Origin: Blastobasis lacticolella
Taxonomy: Eukaryota > Arthropoda > Insecta > Lepidoptera > Blastobasidae
DNA: 64,000 nucleotides
Direction: 5' to 3'
NCBI GenBank assembly: GCA_905147135.1
Contig: LR990053.1
Location: forward strand, 16,814,501-16,878,500
Shown here: positions 10,515-19,329 of the stretch, one piece after another
How the letters are laid out: each line of letters opens with the position of its first letter
How positions within the stretch are numbered: the stretch's first letter is position 1
Notes under the pieces: model-generated
Seen by the model: the letters and a program-made list of their open reading frames with translations, nothing else
What the model was told of the DNA's origin: nothing
Database searches by the model: none
Position numbers and translations under genes: made by a program

Positions 10515-11160
10515 CTTTTTTTTTTATACGACTAAGGTGGCAAACAAGCTTGCGGCCTGCCTGATGGTAAGCAGTCAGCGCAGCCTATAGACGTTTGCAA
10601 TACCAGAGGCATCACCCACGCGTTGCCAACCCGTTAAAAACCTTTTAACCCCTTTCTTGAAAAACTCCATGTTGTACTCTCCAGGGAAAACCTCTCCAGG
10701 TAGTTCATTCCACAACCTTAGTGTGCGTGGGAGAAAGTTCCTTTGGAACCGCACAGTTCGCAACCAATTTGGCTCCAAGGTGTGAGGATGAACTCCCTGT
10801 CGATGGCGAGCGGTGCGATGATAGAATGTAGCTGTAGGCATCATATCAAACAGTTCTTCAGAACAAACACCGTTGTACAAGCGGTAGAACACACAAAGGG
10901 AGGCGAAATCCCTCCGCTAACTCAGCGGCTCAATACCACTTGTGAGCATAGTATCATCGACAATTCTCACAGCGCGCTTTGGGATCGAGTTACAAGGACC
11001 AAGCTGATATGCCGGTGCTCCCGCCCATATATGAGAGCAATACTCCAAATGGGGTCTGACTTGAGCCTTGTAAAGGAGAAGCTGTTGCCCCGGCGTGAAG
11101 TATTGCTTTGATCTGTTAAGCACACCCAGCTTTTTAGATGCGAGCTTACTAAGCAATCCT
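10515..11160 (-). mobile_element. CR1-like LINE (family D), C-terminal half of RT ORF
   Basis: On the minus strand, 11,156-10,917 encodes a stretch with KAQVRPHLEYCSHIWAGA, typical of the thumb/C-terminal region of CR1/jockey reverse transcriptases. After a frame break, 10,892-10,575 encodes TVRFQRNFLPRTLRLWNEL and EYNMEFFKKG, ending ANVYRLR and a stop. The 3' region ends in a T-run at 10,510-10,527 on the + strand. One frameshift makes this a dead copy. Confidence 0.85.
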
Positions 11161-11164
11161 TACA

Positions 11165-12114
11165 ACATGTTATATATACCTACGTCTCAATAGACATAAC
11201 TAATTAAGCCATTTTCGCAAATATCTATTTTCATTTACTTATCACATTTATCACCATGACAGCTTTTGTAGATAATGATAAATTTTATTGTTCTTGCACT
11301 GTACCTAACTATAGACAAATGGCAATGAGTTAGGCAACGTAGATTGGAACAAAGTCAAACTAAACTCTATAATATTAAAAAATGACAAAAGCAGATGGAG
11401 TGAAAATACCCAGGACCCACCACTACCCATGGTCCTACTTTATTAGCGTCAGATTGAAGGGGAAGATCAAAGATAGTCTTCATGACATGTAATTTAATAT
11501 ATGCTATTTCTATTAGCATAGCCGATGGGCAGTGACTGAAAATCGGTGCGTCTGGCGGCGCATACGCATCCTTTCGCACTGCCGAGTCACTTCCTTTTCG
11601 ACGAACGATGCGGCAGAGCAGTTTTGTTTTTGTTTACGTTTCAAGTCCAGGTACATTCGGCATATAAGATTAGTGTGCGCCTGACTAGTTCTGGACTAAC
11701 ATTTTGTATCAAATGAGTAAGCAGTGGAAACAAAATGATGATGTTTTATTTTTTTAACAACATTTAACTCAGGGAGTCCCCTATATCGCTGACTGATTTA
11801 ACATGATAAAAAATTACTTACATGCATAATCCACTTAAATTGTCAAATAACCAATCTTATCTTTTTAATGATATTAGCTACACATTTCGACTTCTGCATA
11901 CCATTATATTATATTGAAATTAATAGGAATTAAGATATGGATAATCTTTACATATGGGCGAATCAGTTTAATTGATTCATACACCAAAGGAGACTGGGCA
12001 AAAGTGGTGTATGACCCAGCAGCATTCCAGTGGTGACCTATGGGTTAAGGCGTCTCAGCTGTATATTTGTACAAGAGTACATTTATTCGTCACATTTGTA
12101 TGGCAAGGGCTGTA
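11165..12114. other. Unannotated stretch
   Basis: No supported gene. A 70-codon minus-strand frame at 11,367-11,579 has no known motif. Confidence 0.35.
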
Positions 12115-12670
12115 CTTTTTAAACCAGCAGCGTCAACGTTACGAAGTGTAGGTTTGTGCATCTTCAACTATATTCATACGCCGCACGATATCAAAATCGG
12201 TTCCAGCAGTTTCCAGTAAAAAGCATAGGTACATTTGTCACATACATCGTGTTGTACTATCGTGCCGTGTAACGTAACCAGCAGCGACCTGGGTACAGAG
12301 TACAGGTTAAGCATAATCTGCTATATTGTTATGCTGCATTCTTAGGTGAAGGTGCTCTAACTAAACTCCTTAACCATGTCGCTGCTGGTACAAAGAATAC
12401 GGTACTTGCCACAAAAATGTAACAAATGAATGCTGTTTTTCTCGCAACTGCCGGGGTTGATTTTGTTGCCATACAGCATAAGAATATACTTGAAGGTGCT
12501 CAACCCAAATACTATAAGCATACTGCCATTGGTTCATAGTATAGGGCATTTCCCATGTGCAAAAGTAAATATCTGTTTTTTTGTTAAGGATTGCGGGTTA
12601 GATTTTGATGCCCTTCTCTCCAAGGATGTATTTGAGGGTGCTAAACGTAAATATTTAACCGATGTCGTTA
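12115..12670. repeat. Cluster of diverged ~75-130 bp repeat units in both orientations
   Basis: Four units share a core that translates to related peptides. One is on the minus strand at about 12,210-12,120 (TAGTDFDIV, then NIVEDAQ). Two are on the + strand, at 12,440-12,515 (TAGVDFVAI, then NILEGAQPKY) and 12,585-12,660 (CGLDFDALL, then VFEGAKRKY). A weaker one is at 12,330-12,385. CCAGCAGCG or its complement marks several unit edges. Frames are broken, so this is a repeat cluster or a dead repeat-protein gene, family unknown. Confidence 0.5.
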
Positions 12671-12704
12671 TTTGGCCATATGCCACTTCCCCTTCATACT
12701 TATG

Positions 12705-12900
12705 TTTTTTTTTTTTTTTTTAATTAATAATAGGCTTGCATTTGACCTCAACTCACCTGATGGAAAGCGACGATGAGGTCGAAGATGTAGCATGCGTGCC
12801 TAGAAGATACCTATTCACTCTTGATTTGAAGACCCCAAGGTTATACGTATCGGGGAACAATGACTCAGGTAGAGAGTTACAGGTAGGGGAAGTGGCCTTA
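12705..12900 (-). mobile_element. LINE 3' end (minus orientation)
   Basis: A long T-run is followed by a block like GGCTTGCATTTGACCTCAAC, TCACCTGATGGAAAGCGACG and ATGAGGTCGAAGA. The same sequence is at 60,195-60,292. It is a 5'-truncated LINE end read from its poly-A side. Confidence 0.65.
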
Positions 12901-12904
12901 TGTA

Positions 12905-12930
12905 GGAGACTGGGTACTTACCCAGTCTCC
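12905..12930. repeat. 26-bp palindrome upstream of the mucin gene
   Basis: Arms GGAGACTGGGTA and TACCCAGTCTCC are perfect inverse complements around the dinucleotide CT. The palindrome ends 26 bases before the GATA cluster. Confidence 0.9.
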
Positions 12931-12955
12931 TTTGCGAACAATCTTTAGGGTTATA

Positions 12956-12996
12956 AGATATCCCTTATCCGGTAGATAAAATCGATATTATATAAA
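12956..12996 (+). promoter_or_regulatory. GATA-motif cluster and TATA box of the mucin gene
   Basis: Four GATA cores (AGATA at 12,956; TTATC at 12,965; AGATAA at 12,974; CGATA at 12,983) lie within 32 bases. They are followed by TATATAAA at 12,989-12,996. A start site about 30 bases downstream would give a 5' leader of only about 20 bases before the ATG at 13,037. GATA factors drive many midgut and fat-body genes in Lepidoptera. Midgut expression is my inference. Confidence 0.6.
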
Positions 12997-13036
12997 CTGT
13001 TCGCACTTCGTTTATTCGATCACGTCTTGAATCATA

Positions 13037-13492
13037 ATGTCAGTGCCAACATTTTTTATCTTTATTACTTTTTTGGGATTTATTTTTTGTGACAGTTGTT
13101 TCGTGTATCATTTTGAAAATGGCATTAATAAGTGGTCCTCTGACTCTGACCTATGTCAACTTACATCGGAGTCTTGGAGTCTAAAATCATATACTAAAAT
13201 TAAATTGAAAAGCCCACATCCGTACAGCCATGTTTTTATAAGACCAAGTACCAGTGTCAGTTGTTTAAGTTCTCCTATAATTCCTATGGAAGCCGGTGGC
13301 ATTTTGGAAGTGAATACGTATTTCGAAGCTGCACTACTGTCCGACGAAGTTATTGTTCTTGTGAAAAAAATATCGGGAGGCGTTAATCCTATAGTTGGAT
13401 ACGGTTCCTTCAGTAAAGAGTTAAACAATTTCAATGATGGCTGGAATACTCTGAATATTGTTGTTGGTGGTTGGGGAAATTTCAGTGCTTAT
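13037..13492 (+). CDS. Mucin gene exon 1: signal peptide and first MAM-like module
   Basis: It encodes 152 residues. The signal peptide is followed by a module opening FVYHFENG, with cysteines around CQLTSESW and CLSSP. It ends in phase 0 at the donor GTAAGT (13,493). The module is completed by the start of exon 2. Confidence 0.85.
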
Positions 13493-16400
13493 GTAAGTAT
13501 TCTACACTTATTAACTGCAATGCAAGTATTATAGAAAACAAATTTCATAATTATTTAATTAATATATTATGTTTGTAGATAGAGTTCGTGGGATTAGTGT
13601 CCGATGATTCGATTTTACTTGTAGACTCTCTTCGATATATTTATCCGAACACAAATGAAGTGAATTGTGTAATTTATAACTATGATACCGACAATGAAGC
13701 AAGCACTGAAGACTCACATCCAGTTTTACCACAAGAATGTGTTACTTATGATTTCGAAGAAGAATTTGATACACTATTCACAAGTCACACGGGGTCTTGT
13801 AGGAATATGGCCTCATGGAGATTGGGAAGCTATGATAATATTTCTATACCCAGCCCTCATGATAACAGTAATTTATATATTACTCCCGAAAACATATTCA
13901 GCTGTGTATCCTCATTCACCTTTGCTATGGAAGCGGGAGGAATAGTAGAAGCTTTAGTTTACTTATCATCGACGTCAGTTGATTCATTAACAATTATGGT
14001 TTATGAGGAAGTAGCAGATGAAAATGAAAATGACCGATTGGTTGGAACTATAACAAGATACGAATCTATTCATAACAATAGTTTAAGTGGATGGTTTAGA
14101 TATAGAGGATCTTTGATCGGCGAAGGTACTTACAATGGTTACGTACGTATTCTTGAAGTTTCAAGATAACATTCGCATAATATCTTTTATTTGGTACAAA
14201 GCATTCGTGACATTAATCTTAAACTAAACTTTCAGATAACGTTTACTGGAATGAACTTCGCCATCTCAATCCTCTTATTGGATTCATTTAAATACATTCC
14301 TCCAAGTAAAAAGGAGGATGAATGTTTAATTTACGATGAAGAACCTGAAATTGAAGAAACGACTGTTAAACCCTCAGGGGAATGTGTGACTTATGACTTT
14401 GAAGACGATTTCAAAAGCCATTTTAGCTCTGATGGCTTCTGTGCAGGGTTTCCATCATGGACACAGGAATCATATTTAAATGCCTCTATCAACGCGCCTG
14501 ATTCGCAAAGTAGTTTATACATAACACCGACGAGCACACTAAGCTGCACAAATTCGTTTCCATTTACAATGCAAGGAACAGGAATTGTTGAGACGATTGT
14601 ATTTAAAAAATATATCGATACCTCCATTATCAGTATTTTAGTCGTAGAAGAGCATACATTAACGGTTGCCGCTATTCTTTACATACACTCGGAACTTCAT
14701 CCAAACGCGAATGATGGGTGGTTTATATACAGAGGAGTCATAATATCATATTCAAAGTTTACAGGGCATGTAAGTCGAAATTTAGTTATATTTCTAGATG
14801 TCACAATAAGTAGCGTTCATGCAAAACTCTCAACAATCGTTTCGTTTCTATTTTAGATTACTTTCCTGGCTCAACAAGACGAAGACAACAGTATAATTAT
14901 TGACTCGTTCAGATATATCCCACCGGATATATCTAAACATGATTGCATAATATATGATGAAGTAGAAAAATGTGTCACAAATGATTTCGAAGAAGGCTTG
15001 GACGCGCACATTGTTCCAAATTATAAAGTATGTCATAATTTAGCACCATGGGACTTGGGGTTTTATGATTCTGAAGAAATAATTCGTCCACATCCACATA
15101 GTAACACATTTCTCTCGCCCCGAACTACAACAAGCTGTGCAGCGACAATACCATTTCTTGCATCGTCTGGTGGAATCGTAGAAATTAACGTTTTTATGCA
15201 ACCAACAGACCTATCAGACCACATCATCGTAATAATAAATTCTACATCGCAATCTACCGGCATCGTCATTCACACTCCGAGTAATCCAGACTTTAGAAGT
15301 GGGTGGCAAACTTTAAGAATCCATTTAGTTGGTATGGAAATGCTCAATACTGATGTGAGTAATAACATTTGTTACTTTTTATATACTATTAGAGACACCA
15401 TTTCACACCGTGGTTTCACAGTCATTATTTGTAAGTAATTTTTATGTGTCCAGTAATATTTATTAAACTTTTCAGATAATCCTTATGGGATCTGCCGCTC
15501 CTAACTCGACAGTATTAGTCGATTCATATCGATATATACCTCCTTCTCATGAGGAAGAGGATTGTTCAATTTATGAACCTGGGCTGGAAACGTCAACTAC
15601 CGTTACAAGTGAAGAAACACCAACTGGATTTACCACTACGGATAGTCCCGTAGTGGATACTTTCCCCACACCGGATACTACCATCTCTACTACGGATACT
15701 TCCGTAGTGGATACTTTCCCCACTCCGGATAATACCATCTCTACTACGGATACTTCCGTAGTGGATACTTTCCCCACTCCGGTTAATACCATCTCTACTA
15801 CGGAAACTACCGTAGTGAATACTTTCCCCACTTCGGATACTACCATCTCTACTACGGAAACTACTGTAGTGAATACTTTCCCCACTACGGATACTACCAT
15901 CTCTACTACGGAAACTACCGTAGTGAATACTTTCCCCACTACGGAAACTACCGTAGTGAATACTTTCCCCACTTCGGATACTACCATCTCTACTACGGAA
16001 ACTACTGTAGTGAATACTTTCCCCACTACGGATACTACCATCTCTACTACGGAAACTACCGTAGTGAATACTTTCCCCACTACGGAAACTACCGTAGTGA
16101 ATACTTTCCCCGCTTCGGATACTACCATCTCTACTACGGAAACTACCGTAGTGAATACTTTCCCCACTTCGGATACTACCATCTCTACTACGGAAACTAC
16201 CGTAGTGAATACTTTCCCCACTTCGGATACTACCATCTCTACTACAGATGCTCCCGTAACAGCTGAAGGAACATATCCTTTTACTAAATCTACAACTACG
16301 AATGCTATTGTAACTGATATATCAACTGAAATATCAACCGAATCACAAGAAACTGAATCGACAAACACACACGAACCAACTGAATCAACACCGACATCTA

Positions 16401-17272
16401 CAATAAACTATCCAATCTACTCTACGACGTCACCAACCATAAGTGTTACTGATGAATTTACACCAACTGCGAAAACTGACGTACCGTTTAAAACAACAAC
16501 AGAAGAGCCACTATCTACCACAACTTGGACTGATGAACCTCCAACGGAAACAACACTGACTACTACAACAAACGATCCAATTAACAATTCTACATCGTCA
16601 CCTACAACTCCAACTGATGAATTTTCACCAACTGGTGATACTGACGCGCCGTATGAAACAACATTGACTACAACAACAGAAGGGCCAATATTATGCAATT
16701 CCACGTCATGCAATTCACCAATCACTATATCGACTAGCCCAACTGATGAAGTCACAACAACATGGTTGATTACAACAACAACAACAGAAAACCCGATACC
16801 AATCACCATATCGACTCCTGGACCCACTTCCTCAACAACAGAAAGCACAACAACAACCACACAACAGCCAACCGATTCTCCAAGTACCGGTGATTCGGAA
16901 GACGCGTTTTGGATCAAGATTTTGGTACTAGTGGTTTTGATTTTAATATTCGTTGTCGCATGTACGTTCTATTCCTTCTGCTGCTACGAACTTGGTGCAA
17001 GAAAGGGTCAGAAGGTAGTTCCACCAAACATCCACATAATAAATAACACGGGTGATAGAACGTACAAAGTACTGAAACACGTCGCAGCTTCACGTGATGT
17101 GGGCTCGTCACACATGGTCTTAGGACTTCCGCAGATGGAAGAAGTAAATAATACAGTGTTTACTCATGCGGAAGAAATAAATAATGGAGTGTTTACTAAT
17201 GCGGAAGAAATAAATAACGGAGTGTTTACTAATGCGGAACAAATTAATAATAGTGAAACTAATAGTCCTTGA
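13037..17272 (+). CDS. MAM-like multi-domain transmembrane mucin (five exons)
   Basis: Exons are 13037-13492, 13579-14142, 14236-14769, 14857-15354 and 15476-17272. All introns are 86-121 bp, GT-AG and phase 0, giving about 1,282 residues. The start ATG opens a hydrophobic signal peptide (residues 1 to about 19). Four MAM-like modules follow. Each has a YDFE-type opening, paired cysteines, a single Trp after the second Cys, an SLYITP-like strand, SC..(S/T)(F/I)PF, a GG/GTGIVE turn, and an LxDSFRYIPP strand at the start of the next exon. Residues about 743-944 are Thr-rich tandem repeats, and further Thr/Ser/Pro sequence runs to about 1,155; heavy O-glycosylation is expected. One membrane helix (about 1,165-1,188) ends in a Cys-rich juxtamembrane segment, then a tail of about 90 residues. 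MAM domains are extracellular adhesion modules. A role in cell-surface protection or adhesion is inferred; the exact function is unknown. Confidence 0.88.
13579..14142 (+). CDS. Mucin gene exon 2: module 1 end and module 2
   Basis: The acceptor GTTTGTAG precedes it. It opens with the last strand of module 1 (ILLVDSLRYIYP), then a short acidic linker, then module 2 from CVTYDFEEEF. It encodes 188 residues. Its donor is GTACGT at 14,143. Confidence 0.85.
14236..14769 (+). CDS. Mucin gene exon 3: module 2 end and module 3
   Basis: The acceptor CTTTCAG precedes it. It opens ITFTGMN and runs through ILLLDSFKYIPP, then module 3 from ECVTYDFEDDF. It encodes 178 residues. Its donor is GTAAGT at 14,770. 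The pattern parallels exon 2 closely, as expected for exon duplication. Confidence 0.85.
14857..15354 (+). CDS. Mucin gene exon 4: module 3 end and module 4
   Basis: The acceptor CTATTTTAG precedes it. It opens ITFLAQQ, then IIIDSFRYIPP, then module 4 from KCVTNDFEEG with APWDLGFYD. It encodes 166 residues. Its donor is GTGAGT at 15,355. The linker before module 4 is shorter than in exons 2 and 3. Confidence 0.85.
15476..17272 (+). CDS. Mucin gene exon 5: module 4 end, mucin stalk, membrane helix and tail
   Basis: The acceptor ACTTTTCAG precedes it. It opens IILMGSA, then VLVDSYRYIPP. The rest is one long exon of 598 codons: Thr/Ser/Pro stalk, membrane helix starting near FWIKILVLVVLILIF, and a cytoplasmic tail with three to four EEINNGVFTNA-type repeats. 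The stop is TGA at 17,270-17,272. Confidence 0.9.
   Translation: MILMGSAAPNSTVLVDSYRYIPPSHEEEDCSIYEPGLETSTTVTSEETPTGFTTTDSPVVDTFPTPDTTISTTDTSVVDTFPTPDNTISTTDTSVVDTFPTPVNTISTTETTVVNTFPTSDTTISTTETTVVNTFPTTDTTISTTETTVVNTFPTTETTVVNTFPTSDTTISTTETTVVNTFPTTDTTISTTETTVVNTFPTTETTVVNTFPASDTTISTTETTVVNTFPTSDTTISTTETTVVNTFPTSDTTISTTDAPVTAEGTYPFTKSTTTNAIVTDISTEISTESQETESTNTHEPTESTPTSTINYPIYSTTSPTISVTDEFTPTAKTDVPFKTTTEEPLSTTTWTDEPPTETTLTTTTNDPINNSTSSPTTPTDEFSPTGDTDAPYETTLTTTTEGPILCNSTSCNSPITISTSPTDEVTTTWLITTTTTENPIPITISTPGPTSSTTESTTTTTQQPTDSPSTGDSEDAFWIKILVLVVLILIFVVACTFYSFCCYELGARKGQKVVPPNIHIINNTGDRTYKVLKHVAASRDVGSSHMVLGLPQMEEVNNTVFTHAEEINNGVFTNAEEINNGVFTNAEQINNSETNSP
15650..16255 (+). repeat. 54/33-bp coding tandem repeat in the mucin stalk
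   Basis: There are twelve in-frame units. Ten are 18 residues long (pattern VVNTFPTSDTTISTTETT) and two are 11 residues long (VVNTFPTTETT). A higher-order block of 18+18+11 residues (141 bp) is present twice in a row. Between-unit changes are few, so the array expanded recently and probably varies in length between individuals. Confidence 0.93.
17138..17260 (+). repeat. 33-bp coding repeat in the cytoplasmic tail
   Basis: Three full units and part of a fourth encode EEINNGVFTNA-like peptides; the first is EEVNNTVFTHA and the last is partial. It is a separate array from the stalk repeats, in the intracellular part of the protein. Confidence 0.9.
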
Positions 17273-17298
17273 AAATATATTTGTACATTTCAGTTTGT

Positions 17299-17304
17299 AA
17301 TAAA
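17299..17304 (+). terminator. First candidate polyadenylation signal of the mucin gene
   Basis: AATAAA lies 27 bases after the stop codon. Its use would give a very short 3' UTR that excludes the SINE fragment that follows. Confidence 0.5.
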
Positions 17305-17390
17305 TAGACTAGGTGCTGTCTATTTATTTAAGGAGTTAGCACTTTTTAAATGTATATTAGATAATAATCTGGGAGTTAATGTTGAATCCC

Positions 17391-17522
17391 AATCCAGATT
17401 TTGGCAGATCAAGTAATTACAGTGCAGCGACTGCTATCTGACCTCCGTGACTCTGTTAACAGAGTAACCTGAGCATATTGGATCATTGTTACACATTCAG
17501 TGCCCTAAATCGGCACGTTTCC
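17391..17522 (-). mobile_element. SINE-B fragment in the 3' region of the mucin gene
   Basis: Phrases ATTTTGGCAGATCAAGTAAT, TCTGACCTCCGTGACTCTGT and GATCATTGTTACACATTCAG match the body of SINE-B on the minus strand. The tRNA-like head is missing. It lies between the two candidate polyadenylation signals. Confidence 0.8.
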
Positions 17523-17567
17523 TCTTATGTAGTACTGTATGTAAATTATGTTATATTGTGATGTATA

Positions 17568-17573
17568 AATAAA
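17568..17573 (+). terminator. Second candidate polyadenylation signal of the mucin gene
   Basis: AATAAA sits inside the run ATAAATAAAATAAAATATG, 296 bases after the stop. Transcripts ending here would carry the SINE-B fragment in their 3' UTR. Confidence 0.45.
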
Positions 17574-17579
17574 ATAAAA

Positions 17580-19054
17580 TATGTAAGTAAGTTTGTAGTA
17601 TGTATGCTGTGTAAACATTATAAAACATTATAAAACCTGGAAACACATTTCATTTGTCTGTTTATATTTTATGATGTTGATGGAACATGGTGGCTATAAA
17701 GCAACCACATACATCCAAACATATTTTTTCCTAAAGGTCTTGACTAAAAAAACCCAAATCACAAATATTCCCTGTTCGCTCACTCTACAATGATTATGAA
17801 TCTTGCTATCCCGTTTTTTCGTCTGTTCATATACGCTCAAAGAAAATGACGCGCGCAATATTTTGAACGTTCGACATGCTGCTTAAGCTATCAACGCCCT
17901 GACGTTTTTTTTTAAACATCGGTGTAAATTCTTAAATCTCTTAAAAAAAATTATATTATACCATTTAAAAGACGGTGTAATATAGTGCACAGTTATGTGA
18001 AAGCGCAAAGTATGGAAATACACCTGGATTATCTTTTCAACGGTAAGTAAACAATCGTAGTCGTGGACATAGGGAATCAATTTTAAAAATTGTGACGAAA
18101 TTATGCATCGTAATAGTGTAAATTTGCAATAATTGAAATGCTTTACCTTAAAACAACATGCCATTAAAGATAGATTTAAAATTATTGGCAAATCGAGCAA
18201 TATTTCGGTAATCGAAAATATTTTGATGTTAACAGGGTCGGATTTAGTATTCATTCTTGTAAATAATTCTAATCTTGTAAATAGCGGTCCTCAATTTTAT
18301 ATGTATAAATTAGGGTTTCATACCGAAAATGTACCTAAATGACATTTTTAATGTTCTGACATTTTATGAAACAACGTAACGGATTAATCGCGTATTTACG
18401 TTTATTTACATTTGTTTGTTTTTCTAGATTTCTTAAAGACCAGACATGGCGATGTCTGGGTTGCAAATTGGAAGTGTTGCGTTGTAAACATTTTGAAGAA
18501 CAAGATAATAAGTAGATGCAAGTCCCTTCAGTCCTGTGTATCATCATTATATGCTGCCTGTTCAATATATTAATGTACCTATCCATTTAATTTTTTTTAT
18601 GACTGTCCTCTAGAGGGCATCATATTCAATTTAATGTGAAGTCACATAGGCCAACCTGTGGATAATGAAGATACTTCTAACGATAAGTTATCAGGTACCG
18701 ACTTAGTTTAGAAGTTATAAGACAACAAATAAACATTTATACCGGTCAAAATCCTCAAAACCCTCCTTCATGCAAAAACAAGCATTGCCGATTCACGGTA
18801 TGTAGGATCGAGAGATCAAATAGATGGTGGTAGGTATCAAGGCGTGGGTTTGATTCACTAGACACCTTACCTTTTATTATAATGTCAATATAAAATTATA
18901 AGGACAAGTTTTTGTTTATATTCCGTCCCTGCATTTGCATTAGTGTGTGTGTTTTAGAGATGTGTGACATTTTGTTTCGAATTGAAATTCGGTATGTTCT
19001 CTCTGCTTATAATAAATTAAAGTATATAATTTTTTCTCTATTATTGCTCTTCGT
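17580..19054. other. Unannotated AT-rich stretch
   Basis: No supported gene. A 123-codon minus-strand frame at 17,883-18,254 and smaller frames have the Phe/Ile/Asn-rich composition of AT-rich noncoding DNA and no family motif. Confidence 0.35.
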
Positions 19055-19267
19055 ATATCTCACTGTAACTCGAAAACAGCTGGACAGATTTGAATAATTC
19101 TTCTTTTGTTTTGTTGATTATAATACAAGAGTGATTTGTACGAAAGAAAAAGAAGGGTAGGTACCCTTTTTTTCTTTTAAGTTTAAGAGATCCCAATATT
19201 ATAGCAAACAAAACAAAAAAAGAATTATTCAAATCGGTCTAGCCGTTTTCGAGTTTTAGCGAGACTA
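19055..19267. repeat. Fold-back element with ~50-bp inverted arms
   Basis: The left arm contains ACTCGAAAACAGCTGGACAG and ATTTGAATAATTCTT. The right arm is its near inverse complement: AAAGAATTATTCAAATCGGT, CTAGCCGTTTTCGAGTT. About 90 bases separate them. The phrase resembles parts of lepidopteran Helitrons. Confidence 0.75.
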
Positions 19268-19329
19268 CAATTGATTTTTACATAGGTATAGATAAATGGA
19301 ATAGAATAAAAATGTTATTACGAAGTATT

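Noticed and set aside
15650..16255. Regular direct repeats resembling a CRISPR array
   Set aside because: The repeats are in-frame coding units with no unique spacers, in a eukaryotic gene with introns.
15571..16368. A 265-codon open frame on the minus strand across the mucin repeats
   Set aside because: It is the mirror of the + strand Thr-rich repeat; its Val/Ser/Glu repeats carry no family motif, and the same pattern recurs at 16,417-16,917.
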